Shown piece by piece: positions 18,201 through 24,237 of a stretch of 33,547 nucleotides of DNA. The stretch's first letter is position 1, and the number at the start of each line of letters is the position of its first letter. The DNA comes from a virus, in the IMG/VR virus record IMGVR_UViG_3300030106_003611, positions 1 through 33,547 of that record. One strand, given 5' to 3'. Under the pieces are notes generated by a model that had not been told where the DNA came from, ran no database searches, and worked only from the letters and a program-made list of their open reading frames with translations. The translations under genes were made by a program, and so were the position numbers.

Positions 18201-18848
18201 AGAGCAGGTTATGGAAATCTAATTATGCAAGATTCATTTAACACTTTAGATAATCGTGAAGATTTTATGAGTTATATATTTGCTCAATTAGGAGGCCCAT
18301 CTGCAGTGTATACTGCTAATGCAGCTGTTCTTGCAAAGAAGACGATGAATGGGGAGGCTACAGTTAGAGATGTTCAAAACTCTGTTCCTACTGCTATTAA
18401 AAATCTTTGGAGGGGTGTTGACTACTACAATCAAGGCGTTAGAACCACTAAAGGGGATTTAGTAACAGATGATGTTTCTGCTATACAGGCTTTATGGCAA
18501 GCATTTGGACTTGTAGATAACAGACTAGCTACTCAGTTAGAAAAAAATGCTTATCAGTATAAAATTAAAAAAGAAATAAATGAGAGAACTCAGAGATTAG
18601 TAACTCAACTAGGAGTGAGTAAGAGAATAGGAGACTTTGAGGCATATGAAGATATTATGGAAAAAATACGAGAGCACTATCGTAAGTATCCAGAAACAGG
18701 ACTATCTCCTAGATCAGTAAGACGTAGATTAAAACTACAAGAGGATTATCGCAAAAAGTATGGATACTACGGAGCGTTCTTAGACCCAAAACTAGAAAAG
18801 TTTTTACAAGAAAGATTGGAGAGTTATGAGGGAGGGTATGATGACTAG
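12261..18848 (+). CDS. Giant virion protein with zinc metallopeptidase motif
   Basis: About 2195 aa from TTG 12261. I prefer this start because it lies 17 bases after the previous stop, has AAAGAAAGAG upstream and gives a normal MATDNTK N-terminus; the frame is open 17 codons further upstream. Domains in order: Gly/Ala-rich hydrophobic helices (about 100-175 and 305-335); a Lys/Glu-rich stretch (about 570-760); a gluzincin-like site with H956-E-V-M-H960 followed by N-V-E-E-F-V-A-E-V-F about 55 residues later, the proper distance and pattern for the third ligand; then long helical regions. The last 600 residues (containing FMKASGATFNAAEQFQREV and LGKSLTVFKQYAMTMYALLF) resemble the associated domains of large polyvalent phage proteins. 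It probably enters the host with DNA. Ends on a CTAG shared with the minus-strand gene. Confidence 0.75.
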   Translation: MATDNTKRAPRIGPLFTMSRDFDMRRADPRSYMRRVSPAPLDLSSIIDSIGPRQAGFTDAFVDSIRRPSEFLAAQRYFDDPSDTTRKRLLQESQETYGYLPEDEAFDSLSNFITFYKQIAGQSLGFMLYPLLAGGAASLIPAPGTGTAAFLTTGTAGYTTEYLIRKARMNQDLIDQGKMSEGVTDDDKMRMLSGGFGSALLDFYGFKLLKPIGQAIGLFGKGQQARFFKEARANKGSIMARSTTKNFKNKLEDTDRLSDSYNRLLASGSVRGRLGKGALGFGTFEAAQEVAQTAIERWAVGEEPYSEEALEEFINAGTWGFLLGAPIGSVANLANKAAEDVKKDEDTKIAGLLTGPSSSTALATPRRLTGPDPDPPLRVYPGPRQIPEQTLSRGSTQVVPVGDVERSGGRTIIDIEPEDIIPFGGYLESDPRLGSTFVADSKGNIRRNTDDYFSNTKDTPIYATTIPAGDKMGPPRFMTPFITGYTPIPAIDKYGEHFDVVEAQKEAVREKLTEVGYITTPSEDLMQFQRLVSTFKMRQPPLQTLVNKSAGLERQKTSAENNIEGSRHTDTVENSDDNKNTEKALNKLTPVIKRKREKVNRESIKDAKEANEEKTAAEEAGSTRTGRPQKLNKENTKKLKTEAEALAQQLKIRKGGKPATPEDILSVSDVDLGKLADSLANQGNVKGADSVIDYRQAKKDYEKVAKLPMSQENGVKKTSQKNIVDTPKAKNRKEKIKKKKEETSKEETSEEIPTTPGKTYRKLMQTQGKRKPVTIIEQGLSSESKLKESIGSGNIIPETRIATLSPIRDLADYYYKEMGYDPTKPRNYRAYANALEMAEKQWVNDSGFYGLEGLPHSAAENLASDGELFRAIDGIESENINANNLKQALREIAKKSTGYTKQLANRLAAMGLDTAIRYGKVVDPVTGEQKEGSYNPKTDTITLDPEYGANIHTLLHEVMHAATLNVLRKGKILDKNGKPKYRRENKLYKDIQELFNISKNYLDSITMATARQNVEEFVAEVFVNPDIKKRLEEVSYKNRRKYTLYERLVNIIKRILRIPIDSVYDQAYFTISDILEVPGDLSDTYQDTLYRQAQFHNNTPNDNLLTRGFKSFNDAIKNTYVPSTAENAKRIGEAFTALSRPIRGMLTRFQSLHNMLKFMKYMVPRNIHPFMDNLDTLIRSKESYTAEMRNRLSASIKKYIKLRADNPKDWDKLEDIVLTSTIEGVEISSLDPSVESPATTKKAWLNKIQEEEGLNDSQLKDRAKEWDKLRNEFKSIKNKEVQKAYYDIRKIYNVLWNEIKDAVEPLVDSYLGDTPASRSIKVKIMSRILEHSKINPYFALTRFGQYRVTHINPLLNRRETRFFETKGEKDSYIRNFKNDLVKSIKDTNPILAKQMLDFDIERDKFNVDITMPDKIAKNELSERQYEVYKEVRDFYDGLNNAQKDIFERFNSIISFTAESTFGKGSDLNRLPSDSVIKEALKIMDDNNVSSEEQNNFKEILLQTAPEVAVAGNFRKRKNVLGAERDLIRSLASAGDNHIKMAASLKYNRELGNAYEGIEAAMKADQGTARQNQYEDFEMTQDSMKILANKVKFTQLGPNYGRGTRWWTAGAFHFTIGANISSALVQLLQMPYVINMVGNEYGFQDTGKFILENSKILMGTGSILDMASKTYATSDVEKANIGKYWGHRRITKDFLDGYSEYRSFPSLLNYTNAELQYLQANKTQKAALREKFKDNPEVIKNFNNIKGDMKFTKNVDGKQVAYSGSELRDLVNTLKQRDQIGKSPLFEHMEMSRHGIEAYGSGMTRGLNFFMKASGATFNAAEQFQREVTALTVFRLEMQKSGNVEKAVKKASDALEEYHGPVTSATGAPIQQSGLGKSLTVFKQYAMTMYALLFGTAKKAFTGDKYGISKKEQRIAQKQLLGIFGVSFLLGGGKGLPGFGLAEFIYDNLFKEEGEDDLEKITRDFLGEAPIDKITGLNFENRAGYGNLIMQDSFNTLDNREDFMSYIFAQLGGPSAVYTANAAVLAKKTMNGEATVRDVQNSVPTAIKNLWRGVDYYNQGVRTTKGDLVTDDVSAIQALWQAFGLVDNRLATQLEKNAYQYKIKKEINERTQRLVTQLGVSKRIGDFEAYEDIMEKIREHYRKYPETGLSPRSVRRRLKLQEDYRKKYGYYGAFLDPKLEKFLQERLESYEGGYDD
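18845..18848. other. Convergent stop-codon overlap on CTAG
   Basis: The giant plus gene ends in TAG (18846-18848). The minus-strand 75-aa gene ends in TAG read from 18847-18845. Both stops sit on the single palindrome CTAG inside ACTAGT. No spacer and no hairpin with a T-run is visible here, so the late and early transcripts run into each other unless termination happens inside the opposite gene. Confidence 0.9.
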
Positions 18849-19072
18849 TCTATTCTCCAAATGCGTAACCCTCTTACGTTATTTTCTAAAACTGTTTTGG
18901 ACGCTATTCGCACTCCAGCTTTTCTGGCTTTTTTGGCTATTTCATACAGTAAAGGGCGGCATTTACAACAAGGTAGGAAAAAACTAGTACCCACTTGAAA
19001 CGCCCACCAATCTATATGGACAGGCGTTCCCTCTAGGTTTAACCAAGATATTTTACTCGTCTTCTCCTTCAT
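18845..19072 (-). CDS. Conserved small protein at end of replication block
   Basis: 75 aa, unrecognised. Basic with three cysteines close together (FFLPCCKCRPLL, about 31-42), Trp-rich first half (IDWWAF) and a basic helical C-terminal half (EIAKKARKAGVRIASK). Its start overlaps the end of the primase-helicase gene by 20 bases and is preceded by AAGG. The Cys cluster could coordinate a metal with partners, but a fourth ligand is not obvious. It is the last gene of the minus-strand operon. Confidence 0.62.
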   Translation of the reverse strand: MKEKTSKISWLNLEGTPVHIDWWAFQVGTSFFLPCCKCRPLLYEIAKKARKAGVRIASKTVLENNVRGLRIWRID

Positions 19073-21911
19073 CCTTATCTACTGAATCTACCTTATCACT
19101 ATCCAAGATTAAACATGATACGGGTGGGGATTTTATATAACCCTTACCCAACCTAATATATTTCGGCTCTTTAAAACACACCCCGTTATTTCTCAAATTC
19201 TTAACCATAAACGTGTAGTCAATCTGTTTCTTACTACACCAATTACGTAACGATCTAGAGTTGATATATAACCTCTTCGTATCCGGTTCTTCTCTTATAA
19301 CTATATTAGCAGAAGGTTTATGTATAATGTCCGAGTCCTCAACCATAGTATCTCGCCTATCTACATCAGAGTTTAAAATTAATGTAGCGTTCAAATGCTC
19401 TGAAAGAAATATACCTAATGACTCTTCCGCAGTATTTACCATACCCTTTGGAGTGTTTTGTTGGCTTATAAGCTCTGCAAGTAACCACTCATAAGTGGAC
19501 TGAACATCAAATCTCCATAATCCTAGATCATTTCCTAGCTCTACACCTGTCATACCTATACCTGCCATAGCAACCCAGAAACGTTCCTTGTTTGTAAAGT
19601 CACCGTCTTTTCGTATCTGTCTAATCATACTCTGGACTCTTTCCTTACATTCCTCTGGATGTCCTATCATATACGGTACAATAACTTCTGCAGCCACTCC
19701 ATGATTTTCAAATAACTCATTTATAAGGTCACCATTTTCTTCATCACTTAAATTATTATCTTTAAATTCAAACTGCAGTAACCGCATCAACTCACCTTCA
19801 GGAGTTGCCTTCTCATAGGTAAGTAAATCAGTAATGCTTGAGTTAGCTGTAGTTATCGTCCCAGTATTCCAAAATATATTATTAATTCTTTCAGCATTCT
19901 CACTGCCTTTTAACCTGTTTATACCCTCTCCGTCTGATAATGTGTACACAAATTTAGAGGCTTCTTTAGGGTCTAGGTTAGTTATTTCGTCTATACATAA
20001 AGGAATGGATTGGTATATACCCAAGCGTTGCAACCAAGAGTTAGGTGTATCTGCTCCTTTCATCGCCAATCCTTTAGGATGCCCCCATATAGAATTTACA
20101 CTAAGTATCGTAGCACTTTTGCTTTTACCGCTACCATCTGAGCGTAAATGTAACAGCCCTCCATTCACATTGGTGTATTTAAACAAAGGACATGCAAGAC
20201 CAAATCCTAAAATAAACCTACGATATTCTTCACCCTCTCTAGCATATAATTTATTTATCGCCTGTTTCCATTTATCAAGTTCTCCTGCATAAGAAAACTT
20301 ATGAGCGTAACGGCTAAGTGTCATATTTTTAGGAGTAGGCTTACACCCCCCTGCCGTAAACTCTCTGTCTCCTAACACAAAAGACTGTGCATTATTGCCC
20401 CACCCCATTTGGTTATATGCTTTTGTTACTTTCTCTGTTTTCTCTAAATACTTTAACCAAGCGTTTAGGTATCCCACTATTTCTCCTTTCTGATCTTCTC
20501 TCTCAACTACAATTCCATATTTACTTAATACATCAAATTTAGATTTACCGTTCAGATCGGCAAAAGATATAGTAAAGTCTCTAGTGCCGTCTTTAGGTAA
20601 TTTAAAACGAATCTGTGCCAACATACCCTCTTCTGAATCCTCTAATCTTTTCTCCATAAATAAAGGATTGTCATATACACATTTAAATTGAGGTTTTTTG
20701 TTTTTAGCATCGGGGGGTTTTTCTATCCATATACCCTGTCCTTCTATATAACTATAAGGTTTTGGGGGAACCGGAATGTTGTACTCAATAACAGTTCCTA
20801 TTTTTTCTAAAGTATCTCGTACTAATATAGGTTTCTTTATCCCCTTTAATGTTTTTGCTAAAGCTATAGGACTGTTAATAGAATCCTTATATGCACACTT
20901 AACACATAATTCAGGGTTTAATGCTTCAAACTTCTTACATGTATGAGGTTTACCTTTAATATTTATTACTTTTTTCTTAGTTTCTTCAGGAGTGTAATCT
21001 GGATACCCCTCTGATAATTTTTTTATAGCCTCTTCTTTATCATCGCAATATAAAGCTATAGATAGTCCTGCAAACCACAAAGGTTCTGATTGATCTTTCG
21101 GGTTTTTAACTAAGTCATTAAGTTGGTTACACTTATTTACAGCAGTATTAAAATCATAATTTATATGTTCTGATGGTGTAAATATACTGTTATCTTCAGG
21201 GACTATATCTACAGGTTGTTCTACCTCTTCAACTTCTTCAACCTTACCTAAAATACTGTCCCAAAACTCATAAGTATGTGGGCCATCCCCCTCAGCAATA
21301 ACCCTAACTGGGACTTTGCCCCCCTTTTTATAGTTATGAGTGCCTACAATTCTCAACACTCTAGATGCATCTGTAGATACAACTGGGTCTATTACTAACC
21401 CGGCATTAATAAATAAAACTTTTAATCTACCAGCTAGTGATAACCACTGTTCTTTTTCTATTGGGGTTTCTAGACAGTAATGAATATGTATACCAGACCC
21501 AGAACCTACTATTAGTGGCATGGGTAAATCGTTATCTTCCACAACCCTTCTAAGTTCTTTAAGAGCTTCAGGCAATTCCGCATAAGAATTTTTAACTTTC
21601 CCTACATCTATATCATAAGATAAAGTGCTAAATCTACAAGCATTCTCTGCTATTCGTAAATTTCTTCTCTCCCCTTTTTTATATTTGTCGTATACTTCTT
21701 TCTTATAATCAGCTATAGCGTAGTACGTATCTATTCTTTTAGAGTCTAAATCCTCCGCTATCTTAGCAGCCTCAGCTATAGAAGAAGCCCAGTATTGATT
21801 GGAAATAGATTTTTTATCCCCTGTATGCTGTAAACTAAAAATACAGTATGAGTATTCACCATCTCCGTAATCATCGGGCAGTACAGTTTCTAAAAAATGT
21901 TTTGGGATCAT
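19053..21911 (-). CDS. Primase-helicase: AEP-like domain plus DUF927 ATPase
   Basis: 952 aa. Residues about 90-215 form an archaeo-eukaryotic primase-like domain: L-S-Y-D-I-D (acidic pair D100/D102), G-S-G-S-G-I-H-I-H-Y (136-145), and D-A-S-R-V-L-R-I-V-G-T (181-191). About 277-345 looks like a primase C-terminal helical domain with H323/C325/C336/C339, a possible zinc site. About 440-720 is a DUF927-type helicase ATPase: S-D-G-S-G-K-S (591-597, degenerate Walker A in which the first Gly is Arg590), and L-C-I-D-E (638-642, Walker B). It should prime and unwind at the fork. AGGGG precedes the ATG by a normal distance; a Cro-like regulator ends 9 bases upstream. A T7 gp4-like role is inferred, not a sequence match. 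Confidence 0.85.
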   Translation of the reverse strand: MIPKHFLETVLPDDYGDGEYSYCIFSLQHTGDKKSISNQYWASSIAEAAKIAEDLDSKRIDTYYAIADYKKEVYDKYKKGERRNLRIAENACRFSTLSYDIDVGKVKNSYAELPEALKELRRVVEDNDLPMPLIVGSGSGIHIHYCLETPIEKEQWLSLAGRLKVLFINAGLVIDPVVSTDASRVLRIVGTHNYKKGGKVPVRVIAEGDGPHTYEFWDSILGKVEEVEEVEQPVDIVPEDNSIFTPSEHINYDFNTAVNKCNQLNDLVKNPKDQSEPLWFAGLSIALYCDDKEEAIKKLSEGYPDYTPEETKKKVINIKGKPHTCKKFEALNPELCVKCAYKDSINSPIALAKTLKGIKKPILVRDTLEKIGTVIEYNIPVPPKPYSYIEGQGIWIEKPPDAKNKKPQFKCVYDNPLFMEKRLEDSEEGMLAQIRFKLPKDGTRDFTISFADLNGKSKFDVLSKYGIVVEREDQKGEIVGYLNAWLKYLEKTEKVTKAYNQMGWGNNAQSFVLGDREFTAGGCKPTPKNMTLSRYAHKFSYAGELDKWKQAINKLYAREGEEYRRFILGFGLACPLFKYTNVNGGLLHLRSDGSGKSKSATILSVNSIWGHPKGLAMKGADTPNSWLQRLGIYQSIPLCIDEITNLDPKEASKFVYTLSDGEGINRLKGSENAERINNIFWNTGTITTANSSITDLLTYEKATPEGELMRLLQFEFKDNNLSDEENGDLINELFENHGVAAEVIVPYMIGHPEECKERVQSMIRQIRKDGDFTNKERFWVAMAGIGMTGVELGNDLGLWRFDVQSTYEWLLAELISQQNTPKGMVNTAEESLGIFLSEHLNATLILNSDVDRRDTMVEDSDIIHKPSANIVIREEPDTKRLYINSRSLRNWCSKKQIDYTFMVKNLRNNGVCFKEPKYIRLGKGYIKSPPVSCLILDSDKVDSVDKDEGEDE

Positions 21912-21920
21912 ATATAGCCC

Positions 21921-22115
21921 CTACTTAGCCGCACGTTCTAATAAACTTAATAGAATATGCACCTTGTTTATATGAGTGGAATGTTTAGGGGCTGTACCTC
22001 CTTCAAACCAAGACATCAATGTAGGTCTAGATATATCTAATAATGTAGACATGTCAGAAACTGTTACCTTTAAATCTATGCAGCGTTGCCCTAATTCTTT
22101 ACCAATAGATTCCAT
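21921..22115 (-). CDS. Small helix-turn-helix (Cro/XRE-like) protein
   Basis: 64 aa. The helix-turn-helix core is at about 17-40: V-T-V-S-D-M-S-T-L-L-D-I-S-R-P-T-L-M-S-W-F-E-G, the normal spacing for a recognition helix starting at SRPTL. Strong ribosome site AGGGGGA 4 bases before the ATG. As a single HTH protein inside the replication operon it could control transcription of the primase or of its own operon. The 91 bases upstream hold an inverted repeat. It resembles Cro-type repressors or antitoxin-like DNA-binding proteins; no dimerisation domain is visible. Confidence 0.75.
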   Translation of the reverse strand: MESIGKELGQRCIDLKVTVSDMSTLLDISRPTLMSWFEGGTAPKHSTHINKVHILLSLLERAAK

Positions 22116-22206
22116 GAAATCCCCCTAAATAATGGTAGAAGCCCTAGATAAGCCACAAAAGGAAAGGAAAGAACCCACCCAAGGCCTCTACACATAACTA
22201 AATATC
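22116..22206 (-). promoter_or_regulatory. Spacer with purine tract and inverted repeat
   Basis: A 91-base gap between the SSB-like gene and the HTH gene with no coding frame. On the minus-strand transcript a 9-bp stem with one G.U pair can form between the complements of 22183-22191 (GGCCTCTAC) and 22135-22144 (GTAGAAGCCC). The loop holds a pyrimidine run, the complement of AAAAGGAAAGGAAAG at about 22157-22171. It may be an operator for the HTH protein, an RNA processing site or an attenuator. There is no T-run typical of an intrinsic terminator. Confidence 0.35.
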
Positions 22207-22848
22207 TTATTTATCTTCTTTTGCCCAACCTTTAATCATATCTTCTTCTGATTCGGGGGGTTGTTCTTTATCTTTCTTACTAGGACGTTTAGTGGGTTCA
22301 TCTGCTTCTGATCCTGCTTGGAGCAGGGTAGGATCGCCCTGCTCTGATTTTATGTCATCGGATATTCTTTTTTGCATCTCTCCCTCCGATTCAACAGGTT
22401 CAAAATCCTCGTCCTCCATATAAGGAATAAACTTAGTGACCTGCACTGATACAAGAATTGAAGATATACCTGTCCTACCTGCTACATCATAAGCATATTG
22501 ATAAAGCTTAACACTCCCCCTAGAGCCATTACCTAAACTAGTAGCGTCTATAACCTCATTCGCTCCGTTAACTACCCTTACAGGTTTGTTTTCAGTGCCA
22601 TCTAATTTATAACGCTTGCGTTTAAGGTTTACTACGTATTTACTATCATCATTTTTATCTGTCTTTACGGTTAAATGATTTGCCTTCCAGTCATCTGCTA
22701 CCTTTTTATCTTCAGTAGCTATTTGAAGTTCCCACTGCTCCGTACCAAATGGATTTACAGCTTTAACCAACTTAGGCCAGTTAAACTCTACATCCTTAAT
22801 GATAATGTTGCGAGGTTCAAACGATGTTTCTTTTTTGGCTTTTGCCAT
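22207..22848 (-). CDS. ssDNA-binding protein (T7 gp2.5-like family)
   Basis: 213 aa. N-terminal half: I-K-D-V-E-F-N-W-P-K-L-V-K (18-30), N-P-F-G-T-E-Q-W-E-L-Q-I (32-43). Middle: Y-V-V-N-L-K-R-K-R-Y (66-75), then V-I-D-A-T-S-L-G-N-G-S-R-G-S-V-K-L (94-110), with the G-N-G-S signature that I associate with phage OB-fold SSBs, and V-S-V-Q-V-T-K-F-I-P-Y (128-138). The C-terminal 70 residues are charged and flexible, rich in Glu/Asp, as expected for the protein-interaction tail of SSBs. It binds and protects ssDNA at the fork and would contact polymerase. GGAGTAATATC precedes the ATG. Confidence 0.78.
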   Translation of the reverse strand: MAKAKKETSFEPRNIIIKDVEFNWPKLVKAVNPFGTEQWELQIATEDKKVADDWKANHLTVKTDKNDDSKYVVNLKRKRYKLDGTENKPVRVVNGANEVIDATSLGNGSRGSVKLYQYAYDVAGRTGISSILVSVQVTKFIPYMEDEDFEPVESEGEMQKRISDDIKSEQGDPTLLQAGSEADEPTKRPSKKDKEQPPESEEDMIKGWAKEDK

Positions 22849-22858
22849 GATATTACTC

Positions 22859-23485
22859 CTATGAAGTTGTAGAAAAATCAGGGTCTTTAACTATTTTTAA
22901 TTTCGTAATTTCGCCAGACCCCTTACTTCTTTGCGAAACTACTTTGTACTCTTCGGGAGTTATAGCCCGAACAGGTTTGAATAAAACCTTGGGTATCCCA
23001 TTTTCAAACTCAAAAAATGCCTGAGTAACTACGTGAGCAACTGAGAGTTCATACTGGGTTAGATATTCAGTATACGCATTATATGGGTACTTACCCACTT
23101 TGTTTTTACCGAATATAGAGGCAGAGGATAAGATAACTCTATACAAGTCCCCATCAAGCTCTTCGGGTAACAAAACAGCTAACCTTAAACTATGTTTACA
23201 AGCTTTAGAATTACCCCCACCAGACCCTTTTATATCATTAGAACACGACATACACAAGTCACTTGGGGCATCTTCAACCTCTGCATCAGGTTTTTTACCA
23301 TCACTGCTCCAACAAGTGGGAGTTGTAGGATTTCCATCTTTATAGCCCTCTTTATACCAAATTCTTTGGATTTTTGGAGCTACACCTACTATTATCCACT
23401 CCTGCGGTTCAGAGGTATTAATAACTCTACCCTTATAAAACCTGCTGAAAACTCCATCTTTTATAGAAATCTTACTGTGTATCAC
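22859..23485 (-). CDS. Conserved phage protein with zinc-finger-like Cys cluster
   Basis: 208 aa, GTG start. The central segment holds T-C-W-S-S-D-G-K-K-P-D-A (57-68), D-L-C-M-S-C (76-81) and A-C-K-H-S-L-R-L-A-V (94-103): four cysteines (58, 78, 81, 95) plus His97, a pattern that suggests one bound zinc. Flanking beta-rich parts (SEPQEWIIVG, 25-34; FFEFENGIPKVLF, 158-170) may make an OB-like fold. I have the impression of homologues next to SSB genes in marine phages, with no established function. A replication or recombination accessory role is inferred from position between SSB and HTH genes. Its 5' end overlaps the excisionase-like gene by 14 bases. Confidence 0.7.
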   Translation of the reverse strand: MIHSKISIKDGVFSRFYKGRVINTSEPQEWIIVGVAPKIQRIWYKEGYKDGNPTTPTCWSSDGKKPDAEVEDAPSDLCMSCSNDIKGSGGGNSKACKHSLRLAVLLPEELDGDLYRVILSSASIFGKNKVGKYPYNAYTEYLTQYELSVAHVVTQAFFEFENGIPKVLFKPVRAITPEEYKVVSQRSKGSGEITKLKIVKDPDFSTTS

Positions 23486-23726
23486 TATCAGACTTTCGTA
23501 AAGATGGCCTAGCTACTCTTTTTTCACTTGCAGTGTATTGTTTATTAAAAGCATCTCCTACCACATGATCTCGTACACTATCTATGGTAAACATGTAGCT
23601 ACCCCCTAAAACAATGTAAGGTATGTCATCTCGTTTTACCATTCTTCTGACAGTAGCTGTACTCACTCCCAAATATTCTGCTATTTCTTTAAGAGTAACT
23701 AAGTTAGTATCTTCTTTAAGTGTCAC
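23472..23726 (-). CDS. Excisionase-type helix-turn-helix protein
   Basis: 84 aa from GTG 23726, with AAGGAG 6 bases upstream. Residues 9-52: V-T-L-K-E-I-A-E-Y-L-G-V-S-T-A-T-V-R-R-M-V-K-R, then I-P-Y-I-V-L-G-G-S-Y-M-F. This is the winged HTH seen in excisionase/MerR-like DNA-binding domains (helix_turn_helix_17 type). In temperate phages such proteins help excision, but here there is no integrase in the window, so transcription control or origin binding is more likely. C-terminus is basic. Confidence 0.82.
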   Translation of the reverse strand: MTLKEDTNLVTLKEIAEYLGVSTATVRRMVKRDDIPYIVLGGSYMFTIDSVRDHVVGDAFNKQYTASEKRVARPSLRKSDSDTQ

Positions 23727-23737
23727 GTTACACTCCT

Positions 23738-24151
23738 TTATGTTTTACCCTTCCGCACCACTATAGTATATTCTCTAGTTATGTTCATACCTTCGGGTAG
23801 TAGGTCAGGGTTCTCCTCAATCAAACTTCTAAAATTACCTTGATGAATGCGTTTCTCTAAAATCTCTATTACTTTATGTTTATCTATAAATTTATAAACA
23901 GCATCCCAATTAGTAGGAATATACCTAGTTTTGATACTTCTAGTTATAGTGCCACTGCTAGTTTTAATGCTGTCAGCATCTATGTCTTTACATAAATCCA
24001 ATAATCGTTTCTTCACAATATCTAACTGCCGAACTAACTCACCGTCCTTAGTATCATACTCTTTGGATAGTTCTTCTCGTTTATCTCGTATATTTCTATA
24101 CGCCCTAGCTAATTCATCAGCTGATACTCTGGATGTATCGTTGGGTTCCAT
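23738..24151 (-). CDS. Conserved phage coiled-coil protein
   Basis: 137 aa. N-terminal half is a helix (ELARAYRNIRDKREELSKEY, about 13-32, then QLDIVKKRLLDLCKD). The C-terminal half has a recognisable block: S-I-K-T-S-S-G-T-I-T-R-S-I-K-T-R-Y (60-76), P-T-N-W-D-A-V-Y-K-F-I (78-88), L-E-K-R-I-H-Q-G-N-F (97-106), and R-E-Y-T-I-V-V-R-K (126-134). I recall this arrangement in many podo- and siphovirus replication clusters as a protein of unknown function. It opens a sub-operon: an 86-base gap precedes it, with AGGAG before the ATG. Confidence 0.72.
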   Translation of the reverse strand: MEPNDTSRVSADELARAYRNIRDKREELSKEYDTKDGELVRQLDIVKKRLLDLCKDIDADSIKTSSGTITRSIKTRYIPTNWDAVYKFIDKHKVIEILEKRIHQGNFRSLIEENPDLLPEGMNITREYTIVVRKGKT

Positions 24152-24237
24152 GATTTTCTCCTATTTCTATAAATACTTTTCACACCTTAACACAATTGAC
24201 CAGTAGTGTATAGTATTTTGCTTAATATTTTTTATAT
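24152..24237 (-). promoter_or_regulatory. AT-rich intergenic gap, possible promoter
   Basis: 86 bases between the helicase gene and the 137-aa gene, one of the few gaps in the minus block. On the minus strand it contains TTGTGT followed 17 bases later by TTATAG, a loose match to a sigma70-type promoter, 20 to 30 bases before the gene start. AT-rich content makes chance matches likely. No hairpin of terminator type was seen. Confidence 0.25.

Noticed and set aside
23472-23726. Excisionase-like protein taken as proof of lysogeny
   Set aside because: This HTH type is also used for transcription control; no integrase or attachment site is seen in the window.
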